A DNA stretch of 64,000 nt from NCBI GenBank assembly GCA_003586115.2, contig QVOM02000116.1, forward strand, positions 33,271,062-33,335,061. The letters are read 5' to 3'. How positions within the stretch are numbered: the first letter of the stretch is position 1; each line of letters opens with the position of its first letter. The translations under genes and the position numbers were made by a program. The notes below the pieces were generated by a model. The model saw only the letters and a list, made by a program, of their open reading frames with translations. It did not search any database and had not been told where the DNA came from. Shown in pieces: positions 36,106 through 47,998 of this stretch. The stretch is from Salvator merianae. Taxonomy: Eukaryota > Chordata > Lepidosauria > Squamata > Teiidae.

Positions 36106-36449
36106 CACTGGCGTAGCAAGGGGGGGCGCGGGTGGCGGTGCGCACTGGGTGGCGCCTTGTTGGGGGCGGCGGCCGCCTTTGACCTGGGCCCTCCCGCCCG
36201 CCCTGCGTCCGGTTTGCCTTTAGTCGGCTTACCGGTACGTCCGCCGCTCGCTCACCTCGCTCGCCCCGCCCGCCGCTCGCTCGCCGTGCCTGCTGGCGTG
36301 CGCGCGCGCGGCCGTCATCACGGCGAGTAGGCAGCTGCAGGGCGGGGCGTCCGGCAGGGCGGGGCGGGGCGTCCTGCAGGGCGGGGCGTCCTGCTCAGCT
36401 GCCGCCGTTTGGTCCACCCCGGGCGGCGGAACATGTAGCTTCACCACTG
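36106..36449. mobile_element. CpG-rich hAT-like element with perfect 8 bp duplication
   Basis: TTGGTGCC flanks both sides (36098-36105 and 36450-36457). The left end cactggcgtagc and right end gtagcttcaccactg are decayed inverted copies. The 344 bp interior is GC-rich with tandem 'gggcggggcgtcc' motifs and a 'cgcgcgcgcg' run. It looks like a CpG island but is explained by the insertion. Confidence 0.85.
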
Positions 36450-38305
36450 TTGGTGCCTTAGATTGTACTAAAATATACTTTGATCTCCTGTGGATCAAAG
36501 TGCAATTCAGCGCAACAGTGAGATATTAGTTGATACCGTGCCTCACCATCACCCCAATGTAGAAGCCAACAATGATCTCTTTCTGTCTCTCTTTCTCTCT
36601 CTGTGCCACTGTAATAAGGAGACCTGTATCTCAACTCTCCTCCTACTAAGTACAGTCATTAGTTCTGGTCCAGAGGTTTTGTGTGAAGAAGATTTAATGT
36701 TTTTTTCCCCTTTACCTCCCCATGCTACTCCATGTATTTTCATCTCTTGTCACCACTTCTCTTTTTACAAATACTGTAACTTACACAATAATATCCCACT
36801 TCCAGATTCTTCCATACAACCTCTCTCTGCTTCTTTTTCATTTATTTGCTAATCCCCTAGCAGCTTTTGTTTAGTATTCTTTCTTTCACTTTCCAGACAA
36901 TGACAATAATTAACTTCCTGTGTTCTACCTGGCTTATAGGAAGAAAACCTCCTTTCTCTCCTCCTTCAAGCATTATTGGCACCACATGTTAAATTTTGAC
37001 TGATCTCTGGATAGCCGGGGCATCAGTTTCCCAAATGGCTGTGTACCAGGTGTGGTGACCTTCTGCCCTTTTCTCTGAAGAGATAAGCTTTCATTAATCC
37101 TGGATTAATTAATCTGAGGTTCCACTTTCAAAGGAGTTGGCAGGTGGGGGTTGGATCACCTTCCCCATGTGGACTCTTTGTCTGGAATATCAGGTCTTGT
37201 ACCACAGCCCAACTTCCACTTCTACTTCTAGAGCTGTGCAAGCAAGGTTCTGTTAGCACAGAGAATCCAGGAAGTGTGGCCTCCATGCTAGCTCCATCTG
37301 GCCTGGGTCAAGGTTTCATTTGCATTGCTCCTTCCAAGATGGCACTAAGACCCATCTGAAAGTATTGGAGGGACCCTGGATCTTTCAGAATATTGAGCTA
37401 TGGTTTTACATAGTCTTCTCTGTAGCTCCTCTCGTGTGAACTTCCCTTAAAATCCTTTTCACTATGTGATGTACAAGTTGCATACAAAACTAATAAAATA
37501 TAATTCCTAAAACTATTTGACAAATCTATTTCATATGCTATGAAAAGGGCAGCTCAAATAGCAAGAAGACAATGTAACAAAGACCAGAAAGGAATAGTTT
37601 TTGCAGCACATATCATGATTACTAATGGCCTTAAGAACAACAATAGTCTTTGAAGGCCTCTTCAAAGTATCAACAAATAAGATGCCAAAATGTGTACTGT
37701 TTCAGTTTCTTAAATCTGTTTAGTGGCTGAACTAACACCACTAGTTGACTGGACCATAGCAGTATTGAGTGTAGAAGGAGCTGGAAATGGCACGCTTTTG
37801 CTGTTGAGGAGTTCTCTTAAAGTTATCAAAGAACACTTTGTGCCAAAATTCCACAATAATTGCAATGTACTCAGTAAGGTATTTTTTGTGAGTCATTTCC
37901 ATGTGTGGGAAAAGTTTGCACAAATACTGTGCAAACTACACAGAACAGGGTTTGTGGGAAGTGTGCAAGAATCAGTTATGACACTGTGCATACCTTCCAC
38001 AAACCTCTATGGAAGCCATGGGTACAGTCCACAATTTTGGTTTGCAATCTTCGTTGTAAAAGAGGTAAGCTGTGAAGGGCAAGATATAAATGCTTGGAAT
38101 AAATATGACTAAACAAGTCCAGAGACAGTAGCAATAATTCCCAGGCTGGTGTTCTCTACATTTAGGAAGAAATATCTATGTATGCAATTTTCAGGTTCAT
38201 TCTAGCTTCGTGATTTCTTTGAAATCCAGCAAATCAAGATCCTCAGAGCCTGAAAACCTTACAAGTGATTTTTTTTCTCCTATCTAATCACAGGAAATCA
38301 GAAAT

Positions 38306-38365
38306 TTCCTTCCTTCCTTCCCTCCTTCCTTCCTTCCTTCCTTCCTTCCTTCCTTCCTTCCTTCC
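38306..38365. repeat. (TTCC)n microsatellite just upstream of an exon
   Basis: About 15 TTCC units with one CCTCC variation, ending about 30 bp before the exon at 38395. A candidate branch point, gactaat, lies in between. Confidence 0.95.
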
Positions 38366-38394
38366 ATGGACTAATGGAAAAATTCTTCTTTCAG

Positions 38395-38555
38395 GTTACT
38401 ATAAGCTGATTCCAGCTGAACAGACCATCACCATGCATGAAAACACCCATCTAAATGGCTCAATGTGTCATTGCTTTCATGAGACCTGCTGGTTTGGGTT
38501 TTATTACTCCATGACAGACCACAGTGTTCTCAGTGCAGTTCTTTATACTGATAAG
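38395..38555 (+). CDS. MALRD1: MALRD1-like exon: middle of MAM domain 1
   Basis: 161 bp, phase 1 to 0, bounded by 'ttcttctttcag' and gtaagg. The product begins YYKLIPAEQTITMHENTHLN and contains CHCFHETCWFGFYYSMTDHS before VLSAVLYTDK. This is the MAM core strand equivalent to 'C(L)xFwYxMxG..vgxLxVxl'. An NGS sequon is present. A (TTCC)n microsatellite ends about 30 bp upstream, and a plausible branch site 'gactaat' lies between them. Relative to the second MAM, the intron falls later here: one exon covers what is split at 60451/62559 there. Confidence 0.87.
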
Positions 38556-39054
38556 GTAAGGAGAATACCATCTATAGTTCAGTTTCAGACACACTTACTT
38601 TTGAACAAGCATATGCAGTCTTCCTTCTCTTCTCATCCAATTCTCCAAAAATAGGAATCAAGTTTTTCAAGAAGCTGTTAAAAAACAATGTGGTTTTGTG
38701 CCTTTACATCAGAGCAGTTGTAATATACTGAATCTCACTAGTAAAGCTGGGAAATGGAGCATAGCTGTGGCAGAACTATATCATTCCTTCTTTTTTCTCC
38801 AGTGATTAATTCTTTTTTGCAGACTACAGTGTTGTACTTCTCTAAATTATTTCAAAACCTCTTTTTGAAATAAGAAGAGTGATCCTACTGATATAGTGAA
38901 ACCTGGAGCCAAGATATTTACTTCATTTTTCTGCAAAGTTAAAATAGAAGCAAAGGAGGACATACTTTTCTGGTACTCAGTGTAGATATACGTGAGTTAC
39001 ATTATTTATTTATGTCATTGATTCCTACTTTTTTTTGTTCCAAGGACATAATGG

Positions 39055-39150
39055 AAGGACTCCTTTCTCTCCTTTTTATCCTCACCTCAACAGTGTGAGG
39101 TAGATTAAGTCAAGAGATAATGAATTCAAACTCAGGGATTCCTAAGCAAC
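39055..39150 (-). mobile_element. SINE remnant, antisense
   Basis: 'tttatcctcacctcaacagt' and 'gtgaggtagattaagtca' match the tail half of the SINE at 15000-15225. Confidence 0.45.
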
Positions 39151-40470
39151 ATCAACGTGGCCCTCTTGGACCATGCCAGATGTATGCTGAGTCTGTGGGG
39201 TCCTTATACCAATGTGTGCCATGGCCTTCCATGATGTGTTGTTGCCTCATGATCCTTGTGCCTGACCTGCTTCCAGGTGCATTATCTGCTTTATAGCTGA
39301 TCCAGTGCAAGCCAGGTTGGCTTCAGTTTCCTCTCCTGCCATACAGGCAGCCAGCAGCTGCAGGAACTACCTAGGTTCCATTCTGACCTACGAAAAAGTA
39401 ACTTGGGCTCCTAGGACTACATGACACTAACATGAGGACTCTCTATCTGATGCAAAAAAAATCCATTTCAAAAGGATGCACCCTCTTTTTGGATTAGTGC
39501 TTATGCAAATCTGAGAGGGGTTTGTAAAATTTAATTTCTGAACTGTTTAATTACATGGATCACTAAGCAATGTACAAGACTTAAATAAGCATAATACAAG
39601 TCAAAGGAATTCATTAAAAATACAAATATGTAACATTATGTGAGGAGCCATAGTGCCAGGTATGGCAAACAGCAGAAGCCTACTGAAAAATGACAAACTC
39701 ACTCAGTAATGAACCAGATAAAATATCTTAAAATAAAATAAAAAGAATTAAAGAATTACACATCAGAAAAGCAGAAAAATGTACAGTTTTTTCACAGTTG
39801 AAGACCTACCACAGTGAGAAGCCACAAAAAATATATATTAAACTAAAGTTTTAATATCTGCCTCAGAAATAATGCCTGTGATGCTTAGTCCCAAAAAAGT
39901 GAGGTAACATAGTGGGCAGTAATATGTTGAAATACCATTTTGACAACCCATATTCTTAAGGCTTAACTGAGGTAGCTGAACCAGGACCTTTTTGGTGTTC
40001 TTGAACTAAATCTCCCATCATAACTCACCAACGTTTGAAGGACCATATATTTTGGCCACACCAACTAAGGCAGAATTTGCACAAGAGAGGAGCTCTTTAA
40101 GGGTTCTGCTTCCTCCTTCTGCATTAAGAATAACACTATGCAAGTAGTGCTGTTCTTAATATGGTTGTGTGCTGTCTGCATGCCAGGATCCTGCCCATCA
40201 TGATCAAAGCTTTGATCTCAGCTTTGATCTCGAAAGTTGGGGAGGGGGCTGCCTCTTCCCCTGCTTTCAGAACTGAGATGAGGAAATGCTCTGCTTTGAT
40301 ACTAATGGCAGGTGATTTTTGAATACAGGGATTAATACCATGGGGCATTTCCAGTGTTCCAATATACAGAACACTTACTGAGGGGACCAGTAAGTTCCTA
40401 TAAGCAGTGATGGCAGCCGGGACATCACCACAGCCCAGACATCACCACAGCTCTTCAATGTGCTCTGCAC

Positions 40471-40802
40471 TAGAGATGTGCAAACTTCGTTTTGCATTTG
40501 AACATTTGATCAAATATTTCTCACTTGTGGATATTTAAATTGAATCGAAAATGCACTTTTTCGCATTTTCAGAGTTTGATTGAAACAAACCTGCCTCTTC
40601 CATCATGAAAGCAGAATATTCATTCAAATATTTGTGCTTTTGCTGTGTTTTAACCCATGAAAAGGGCATTTTCAATAGGGAAAACACTGCAAAAACTGGA
40701 AAAACAAACATGAAAAATCCCTTTTTCAACACTGAGATTCGCTGACAAAGCAAAGACACAGATTTTCGCTTCAACAGTGAATTTTGTTTGTGCACATCCC
40801 TA
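40471..40802. mobile_element. hAT-like element with TAGAGATGTGCA / TGCACATCCCTA ends
   Basis: Left tagagatgtgcaaac and right gtttgtgcacatcccta are inverted. Flanking octamers ctctgcac and ctctgtac agree at 7 of 8. Same terminal family as 8471-10626 but with a simple AT-rich interior and no satellite. Confidence 0.8.
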
Positions 40803-42675
40803 CTCTGTACTTTGAGTGCTATAACCGCTCTTATGCTGATGAGGTAGGGGAAAGCTCTTCCTGTACATGGAATGTGCCATGAGGGAGGAGTGTTGTGCAG
40901 ACACTGTGCCCTTGTGGTGCATTCAGAGCATCATAAAGGCACTGTGTGGATCCTGCCTTGTCATTAGCAGCAATTTACTCTCACTTTTTATAATTGTTAT
41001 TAGGCTCCTTCACAGCTACAATAAAATAATTATCTGGGTTCATCTAAAGATATTACTAGCATTTTGCCACCTATTACAATGCATATGGACTCCTTAAAAT
41101 ATAAGCAAGTACAGGGATGCTGATTGCCTTCCAGTCAAAGTTGCAGCTGTTATGGTAAAATCATAAGCTGGGGGAAAGCCTAATATAAGTTCATAATCTA
41201 TGGCAATGAACTCCTGATGTTGAATATAGCTTAAAAAAAAAAAAACAGTCAAAATTGAACCGCAAACTATCACAGACATATTTTAGGTCGTGGAAGCCAG
41301 TTGAGCTAATGTACTCTGCAACAGTACTCTGAACACAGTAACACTTGGATGATCTATTACTTTTTTTTCTTCCCGGGAGGGAACCGAGACTATTATGGAA
41401 GGTTTTGTGATTGGAAAGGAGGCAAAATGAGTTTCTCACTTGGAGGTATTACAATAAAAAAGCAGAGAGCCTCTCACCTCTTCAATGAGCTTTCACCAGG
41501 CCCTTCTCCACCTGCTAAATAACTTCATGCCTTTCAATTATTATCAGCCTCCCTTTCTCCTTCCCTCTGCCCCTTCCATCCTTCCGGGATCAGAGTTTAT
41601 GTAAAATGTAGATTCTAAGTTTTAAGGAATCAATTTCCCAGGCTCACCTTAGAAACTGCAAAGCTTAAAAGAGTAAAGCAGAGAGAGGATTTTTAATCTT
41701 GCAGATAAAACTTGGAGAACACTGGTAAATTGAACTAGCCAGCAGGTCCAGAAGAAAATAATTGTCTCCCCTTCTGTCCACATAGTACTTGCAATGATGC
41801 TTTCAAGTATTGTGCTATGGTGAACAGTCAGTATGCACATGGAGATGGGAGGCAGCCAGGCGGAGGAGAGCTGGCTCAGAAGTGCCCCATTCAACTCACA
41901 GTGGCTAAATAGCCACTATGAACTTAATCAATCAAACCAGATATCATCAGAGCAGGGAAATCCTCACCTTATGGTGGCAGTGAGGACTTGATGCCAGTTT
42001 GGGACAGAGGGATGTTTAACCCCCCCCTCCCTAGTGGAAATAGAAGTTCACCTCATGAGGGTGTCTAGATACAGCCTCTCCCAACCTGGTACTCAGATAA
42101 GAATGCAAATTGTCCTCAGTTACTTTGTCATGAGAACAATACAACACCTGTCAGTTGGCCTTCAGAGGATTGCTGAAGATAGATGATGCCCTTCAGGACA
42201 GAAAAAGTTAGCCATGCCTGCTAGACACACCCATCTATAACCCAATTCTGTTGAACTCAGAATAACTTCTCAGCACCACTTCCAAACACAGCACTGTTTT
42301 CTAAATTATACTTGTTGAGTATTGATAGAGAAGATATTTTCATTCATCTTCTGCCTTAGGGAGAGAACATATTACCATACATTTCTGTTTTTGACTGCCT
42401 TGTAACTCTGCAATGCTGTTTACAATTTACATAATTTACATTTACATAAATATCTCCTGATAATTGCTCAATTATTATGCCTAATTACTAGAAATGTCTT
42501 GTCTTCCCTCGAGTCCATGTCATCAGAGTAGTAAACAACAGCAAAGAACTACAAAGAAAATCACATTTCTCCAACCATCTATGATGGAGTAGAAAGCTTG
42601 CTTTGATGATGGTTCAGACAGATGAGCTACCCTGATTTATGGGAATTCAAAATAAACATATATGAACACTTTGTG

Positions 42676-42677
<2 letters not shown>

Positions 42678-42717
<40 letters not shown>

Positions 42718-42747
42718 ATATATGTATATATATATATATATATATAT
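42678..42747. repeat. (AT)n microsatellite with GTAT interruptions
   Basis: About 70 bp of AT/GTAT repeats ending roughly 50 bp before the exon at 42799. Confidence 0.95.
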
Positions 42748-42798
42748 GAATTATAGATAGGTAGATTTTTATTTATATTTGCATCCTATTATTTTTAG

Positions 42799-42891
42799 GA
42801 TAAACAAATACTTTGGAGTGTCAGTGCATCAACTAACAATGAATGGATGAAGGCAGAAATACAGATACCAGCTACACTTGAAACATTCAAG
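42799..42891 (+). CDS. MALRD1: MALRD1-like exon: late MAM domain 1
   Basis: 93 bp, phase 0-0, 31 codons, between 'attatttttag' and gtaaat. The product begins DKQILWSVSASTNNEWMKAE and ends IQIPATLETFK. This is the classic MAM segment 'xxLWsxsGxxgxxWxxaxvxl'. The acceptor lies about 50 bp after a long (AT)n microsatellite (42678-42747). The next exon continues in frame with LQLEGTV, the usual following MAM strand. Confidence 0.9.
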
Positions 42892-44055
42892 GTAAATGAT
42901 GGTAATTCAGGCATGCAAAATTTGAAAGAACATCCCAGTAGTCTAAAGGCTCCAGTATATACATGGAATATTTCATGTTTTGAGGATTCTTGGACATGTC
43001 CCATTCCTTTCTGTGAATTTTTTCACGTGCTTGCAAAAGTATTCTGCTGGTAGATGAGCATCAGTGTATTGATGGAATCTGCAACAGGGTCATAGGACAA
43101 AGGCAAAGTTCTGACTGGAAACCTCCCATTGATCATCTTGTACCTTTTTTGATCTTTGGAGCAAAACAATATCAGGAGAGATAAAAAGGTTTCTTTTTGG
43201 AGCCCCTGTTGATCTCCAGTGTTGTTGTAGAAGCAATAGTAGGCATTGATGGGTGAGAGCATGGGAAGGTCCCTGCATTCAAGGGCTCTAGACCACAGAA
43301 ATAGCCATCCATCATATAGTACAATGGTTCAGTTCCATGAAACTACTGTATTATATGCCACTTTTCCAAACTGCTAGCTCTCCACTGCTGGCAAATATGT
43401 TTTCAAATGAATGTAGTTTTGTTCATACAAAGGAAGCTGCATTTTATTGTCAATGTATATGCAAAACTGCACCGTAGAAGCAGTGTTATAGGAGAGAAGA
43501 CTCTATTATTTTATCATTCTGAGTGTTCTCACAATGCATGGCTGTGCAGCACTTGCTGGGAAAGAGAAGAGCTGACAAAAGTCCCTTCCTCATTCTGTTC
43601 TCTCTTTAACTTATTCACTCTGTTATCTCTTTAACTTTAAGTTCTTGCATGTTGTATGCAATTACTCTGCTTCATACAATTTTGTGAAACAGAGTACCCA
43701 TTGGGTCTCAAAGTTATCTACTAGATTTCAAGGGTGAGAGAGGATTTTAACTCAGTTCTTTCTGGTCCTAATCCACCATTCTCACTGCTACTCTGCTGTC
43801 ACTTATTCCAAAAATAGAAATCTGAAGTATGACAACAAGTTGGAACTGCCCAGTAGCTCCAGTTGATTTTTCCCTTTTAAATTCATCCAGCTATCTGCTG
43901 CTGAGTGAATAGTGCCAGAGTGGTAGCAGGATTAAGGTCTCCATAAGAAAGGCAGAATGAAATTTCAGAAACATGTTTCTTTAGAATACAGCCTTTTGTG
44001 CCTTCTGCTTTTAGTGGATACTTAGATGACTACTGAATACTATGTGTTCTTCTAG
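42892..44055. other. Intron of 1.2 kb
   Basis: No mobile element or repeat recognised. The acceptor side carries 'tgttcttctag'. Confidence 0.7.
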
Positions 44056-44260
44056 CTTCAGTTAGAAGGTACAGTTGAAAGCAAGATGAGCAATGTCTGT
44101 CTGGATCATTTCCATTTTGTGAGTAACACAATGTCAGAACTGCCTGAGAGTTCTTCTGAAGAATTTGCCTGTGCCAGTGATCAACTGATTGACAGGAGTT
44201 TGGCCTGTGACCAACAGCTGGACTGTTTGGATGGAAGTGATGAAGACACTGTAGCTTGTG
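44056..44260 (+). CDS. MALRD1: MALRD1-like exon: end of MAM 1 plus LDLa module 3
   Basis: 205 bp, phase 0 to 1, between 'tgttcttctag' and gtaagt. LQLEGTVESKMSNVCLDHFH closes MAM 1 (consensus '(F)EGxxG...I(A)(L)DDI'). The exon then runs on as LDLa: SSSEEFACASDQLIDRSLAC, then DQQLDCLDGSDEDTVAC. The DC.DGSDE calcium-binding box is intact, and C2, C4, C5 and C6 are present. C1 (before SSEEFAC) and C3 (Leu in 'SDQLID') are both missing; these two normally bond to each other. Unlike LDLa 1 and 2, this module has no exon of its own. Confidence 0.93.
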
Positions 44261-45119
44261 GTAAGTTAAAGCAACTGATCTGAAAACAATATGATACCAA
44301 ATCAGACAAGCAATGTGAAAACATGCTAAACAAAGAAATATCTATGAAGCCAAACTCACATCAGTTTTTATTCATGTGAAAATTCCCACAGATGAAGGAG
44401 GGGAATAGAGGGAAAGAATTCTGTCCACTGGTCTTAAATTCATGATCTCTGTGAGTTTTTGCACTTTTTGACTCTTAACTCAATGTCACTTTTCTTCCAG
44501 TTTCTGCTTTTTCCACAGTTTCTGGATTAATCACATCAACTTATAACAGAGGTTACAAAACTATGGCCCTCCAAATATTCCTGAAGTAAAATGTCCATCA
44601 TTATATGCTTTGAGCAGAGTGGTTTGGGTTCACAGATGCTACTGAGTGATAGTTTGGTCATCTATGCCCTAATATGGGAAGGATGATCTAACAGCATTGG
44701 ATCAACAATCTTAACTCATTGCCTGTTGGATAATGTAAACTGAGGCCATGTTTCACTTTTATCACTGAACACTTGGAGATGGCAGCCACTGTGAAAATCC
44801 ATCATTTGCCACATCAAAGGGCCTTCAAGAGAAGTTCCACAGGAGCTGCTTTTTCAAGCTATTCTGGATCATCTTCAGAAATTCAACCTTAGAAAAGCCT
44901 GTGATAGTGAGGGTGGTAGGCCCAGCAGCAGCCACCTCCCTGGGAGAAAGAGGCTGAGTAGAAGTGATGGAAGAGTAGTAGTAGTCCGGCAGTACTAGAC
45001 AGGGTGGCAGCTGGTATGGAAGAGGCTAGTGTGGTCCCTGTTTCTGGGGTGGAGCTTTGGAGGCCTTGTCCACAGTCCTATTATCTGCTGCTGCCTCTTT
45101 CCTACCAACCTCTGAATCA

Positions 45120-45300
45120 GGGCCTTTCTGCACTTACCTTTGGCTGGCCACAGAAATGGTCAAACCAATTAACCTAGCCACAAAAAAAGCTGGGAAAAAA
45201 ACCCAGGCGTAGCTGATGTTTGGTACGTTTTCTACAGCTTTTGGCAACCCCGCCGTACAGGTGCTGGCAGCCTAGTGGTGAAGTAAACAACCTCCTCCAT
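45120..45300. mobile_element. TIR element left end, GGGCCTTTCTGCACTTACC
   Basis: Starts gggcctttctgcacttacc, the same terminus as 1505 and 47531. The right border was not located, so the end is nominal. Confidence 0.4.
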
Positions 45301-45507
45301 CAAGCATGCCATGCCAGAAGGGAGACTGCTTTCCTTCTCCAACTTCCTGAAAGGCACTATGAATCTTAGTTGCTCTCTATAGTGCAGCATTACCCTCTAC
45401 ACCAGCTAAATACCTGGATACTATTTTACACCCAGATGTTGCCCCTGCATTAGCAGTAGATCCTTCAAATGCATTTTCTAAGGAAAGCATTTTTGTTCAC
45501 AAATCTA

Positions 45508-45634
45508 GGCTGCATCCAGACATCACTTACTTATTTCACTATATTTGGATATTCCAGAATAAAGCATGAATATTCCAGAATATTCATGCTTCATTCTGGA
45601 ATATCCAACTACAGTGGAATAAGTAAGTGCAGCC
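45508..45634. mobile_element. Hairpin MITE, about 127 bp
   Basis: Long inverted arms: acttacttatt...ggatattccagaat at left and attctggaatatcc...ggaataagtaagt at right, meeting at 'gaatattc'. The left end ggctgcatccagacatc is longer than the right, which is shortened to gcagcc. A half copy is at 51660-51733. Confidence 0.75.
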
Positions 45635-47530
45635 CTGGTATCCCAAAGGAATAAAAGTACAGTCAGATCTTCTAACAATTCAAACAAATGTCCTAAGTGT
45701 TAGTTTGGATTTCTGGCTATTTGTTAAACCACTGATGTATTCATAAACCACTGATGTATTTTGATAGCCATTTTTGTCCACTTTGTTTTGATAGTGTATG
45801 CTTTTCGTACTGAACCTGCAGCCTTCCATGTAGAAGTAGCATTTTATTGATATCGGGCAAGCAATTCAGGATAGTAAAATGGCTAGAATTCCTGGGCACA
45901 AATCCTCCTTCATCATGAAAGAATGGAAGAGAGGGGAATAGTGTGTTCTGCTTTGAGCTCCTTAAGAAGAAAGAATAAATAAAAAGCTTGTTTTCTATCC
46001 TTCGGTAGACTTTATATTGAAGTTGCTTCATATTAAAAAAAAGTACTGGCTGTAAGGTATCATAATTGACTACTAATGAGAAATACGTAAACACATCTGC
46101 ATAGCATATGCTTCAGAGAAACATTATGGTACTTACGTGGACTCTGAGGAAAATTATTAAAACTAATTTTCCGCACTACATTTAGGAGCTTTAAGATCCT
46201 GTTAACAGTACTAAATGGACTGATGTCTCAGACTGTGTCTCCACTTCTGGGTGGAGGCAACTTGAGCAGAGAAGGCACTGTGGGAAAAGGTGCACTCCTC
46301 GTCTCCTTTATGAAGCAATGAGGTGCCATTTTCTGCAGCCTCTCCATGCAGAGCATGAAAAACAGCCTTGCACAGAAGGCTCCTCTGTTGAGGACAGCAT
46401 CAGCAAAAGGGCCGACAGGATTGCTGCAAGGTACCTGCTGCTGCTGAAAATGGAGATGGGGCAGCTGCAGGCCCCTTCTTGGGACAATGGGGGTGCCCCA
46501 GAGGGGTCAGTGGAGATGCTGCCTCAACTGATGTGATTTCGCTTAAAAAGTAATTTATCACCAGCTGTACCAAATTATATTTTGCATGAAAGCCACTTTT
46601 TTTCAAAAATAGGGTCTTTTTTTATACGCACACATACCCATATTTGTATTCTAGCATGCAATCTCTTGTTAATGTTTTTGTGCACTCAGTCACTGCCAAA
46701 CTGAATCTTTGTCACTTTAAGGCAGAGGTTATTGTTTATTTGTTTTTTAGCCTCATGCTGATGAAGTTTCTTGTGGTTTGAATTTCCTTACTTTTTTAAT
46801 GCATAAATGTACATCTGTGTTATGAACAGATTTGTTCTAGTTTGCACGCAACTCTAATGTGCACATTTTGCTCATGTACATTGGAGTTAAATCTAAGCCA
46901 GCATAAAAATGTATTTTGTATATATATATTCTTGCATTTGCATAGAACCAGGAAAAAAAATCCTATATCATGGCAGAAGTGGAAAGGAAACTATTAAAAA
47001 TCCATGAATATGAAAATACTTTAAAAAAATGTTTCCATCTTTTCCCAAGATCAGGGGCAATACGTAGCTTGTGTTTTAGTGAAATCTTATTACCTGACTG
47101 CCAGTTCACTTTTCCTTTCAACATTTCTCTTAGTTATATCATTCTCACCTTTCCTTCTCTGAGATTACTGAAAACTGGTATAGCCTTTAATATTTCCCAG
47201 TCATTTTAACATCTGGGATACTTTATGAGCCAAAGCAGGAAAAGATGATGTCTTTGTTGCCTGAGCAGTTGCATTGGTTTCTCCCAACACTTGGGACACA
47301 GTAGTGGCAAAAGAGCTCCTTCCTGGAGTGATATTGAATAGCCTTTTCAGATAAGGTAAGGGGACAAACTTTACATGGTTTGTTTATCAATCTTATAATT
47401 TCTGAACGATGAATGTGGTCCAGAGTGGAAGTGGCTACAGAAAAAACAGTTTACTTGAGCATGAACTGCCACTCTTGAATCCATTTTGAGAGTGTGGAAG
47501 AAGTAAAGTCTCTTATATAGTTGAACCTTT

Positions 47531-47998
47531 GGGCCTTTCTGCTCTTACTGTTACTCAGCAATAACAGCCCGAGTAGACAGCTTCTGAGTCTCATTGGTCC
47601 ATACGTTAGTGCGGATCTGTGAGGCCATGCTTCCTGCAGGTACACTTCATATACATCCTGATCAGAGATACCAGTAGACTCAATTAAATGTATTTACGGG
47701 AAGACTGGTTTTGAACATGGAGGTGTGCAGAAGGCATGTCTCCCATGTTTGGAACTACTGGTGGATGCATTTCATGGGTGTGCCAAAGTGCACCACCCAA
47801 ATGTATTCTCTAGAGGCTCCAAGGCTAGAGACTGATGTTCCTAGCCCTCAGAGGCCATGGAGTCCAGCCTCAAAGCTCTCACGTGAGGACCAATGATGTA
47901 CAGATGATGGTATTCCAGACCACATTTTTCTATGGTCAGAACCAGCAGGCTTGGCTGGTCCAGACCTACTGATTCCAACCAGGGGCAGAAAAGGACTT
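47531..47998. mobile_element. TIR element, GGGCCTTTCTGCTCTTACTG family
   Basis: Begins gggcctttctgctcttactg and ends ggggcagaaaaggac. The body is collinear with 1505-2026 ('ggtcagaaccagcaggc' vs 'ggtctgaaccagtgggc'). Confidence 0.6.

Larger units (their letters stand above)
25989..38394. other. Intron of 12.4 kb inside MAM domain 1
   Basis: Contains the GC-rich nested TIR pair (28269-29402), a SINE (30358-30605), TIR elements (29494-29614, 31615-31794, 32327-32730, 33694-33789, 35062-35476, 35477-35890), the CpG-rich hAT-like element (36106-36449) and a (TTCC)n run next to the acceptor. Phase is 1 on both flanking exons and no missing MAM segment is needed between them. 26450-28260 and 36500-38300 show nothing else recognised. 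Confidence 0.75.
38556..42798. other. Intron of 4.2 kb inside MAM domain 1
   Basis: Contains a SINE remnant near 39055-39150, a hAT-like element (40471-40802) and (AT)n (42678-42747). A short block near 40868-40960 ('gtggtgcattcagagcatca') recurs at 22930-23060 and 26280-26330. Nothing else recognised. Confidence 0.75.

Noticed and set aside
36229..36498. GC-rich block as a CpG-island promoter with an antisense open frame
   Set aside because: It lies largely inside an insertion with an exact 8 bp target duplication; the frame has no domain.
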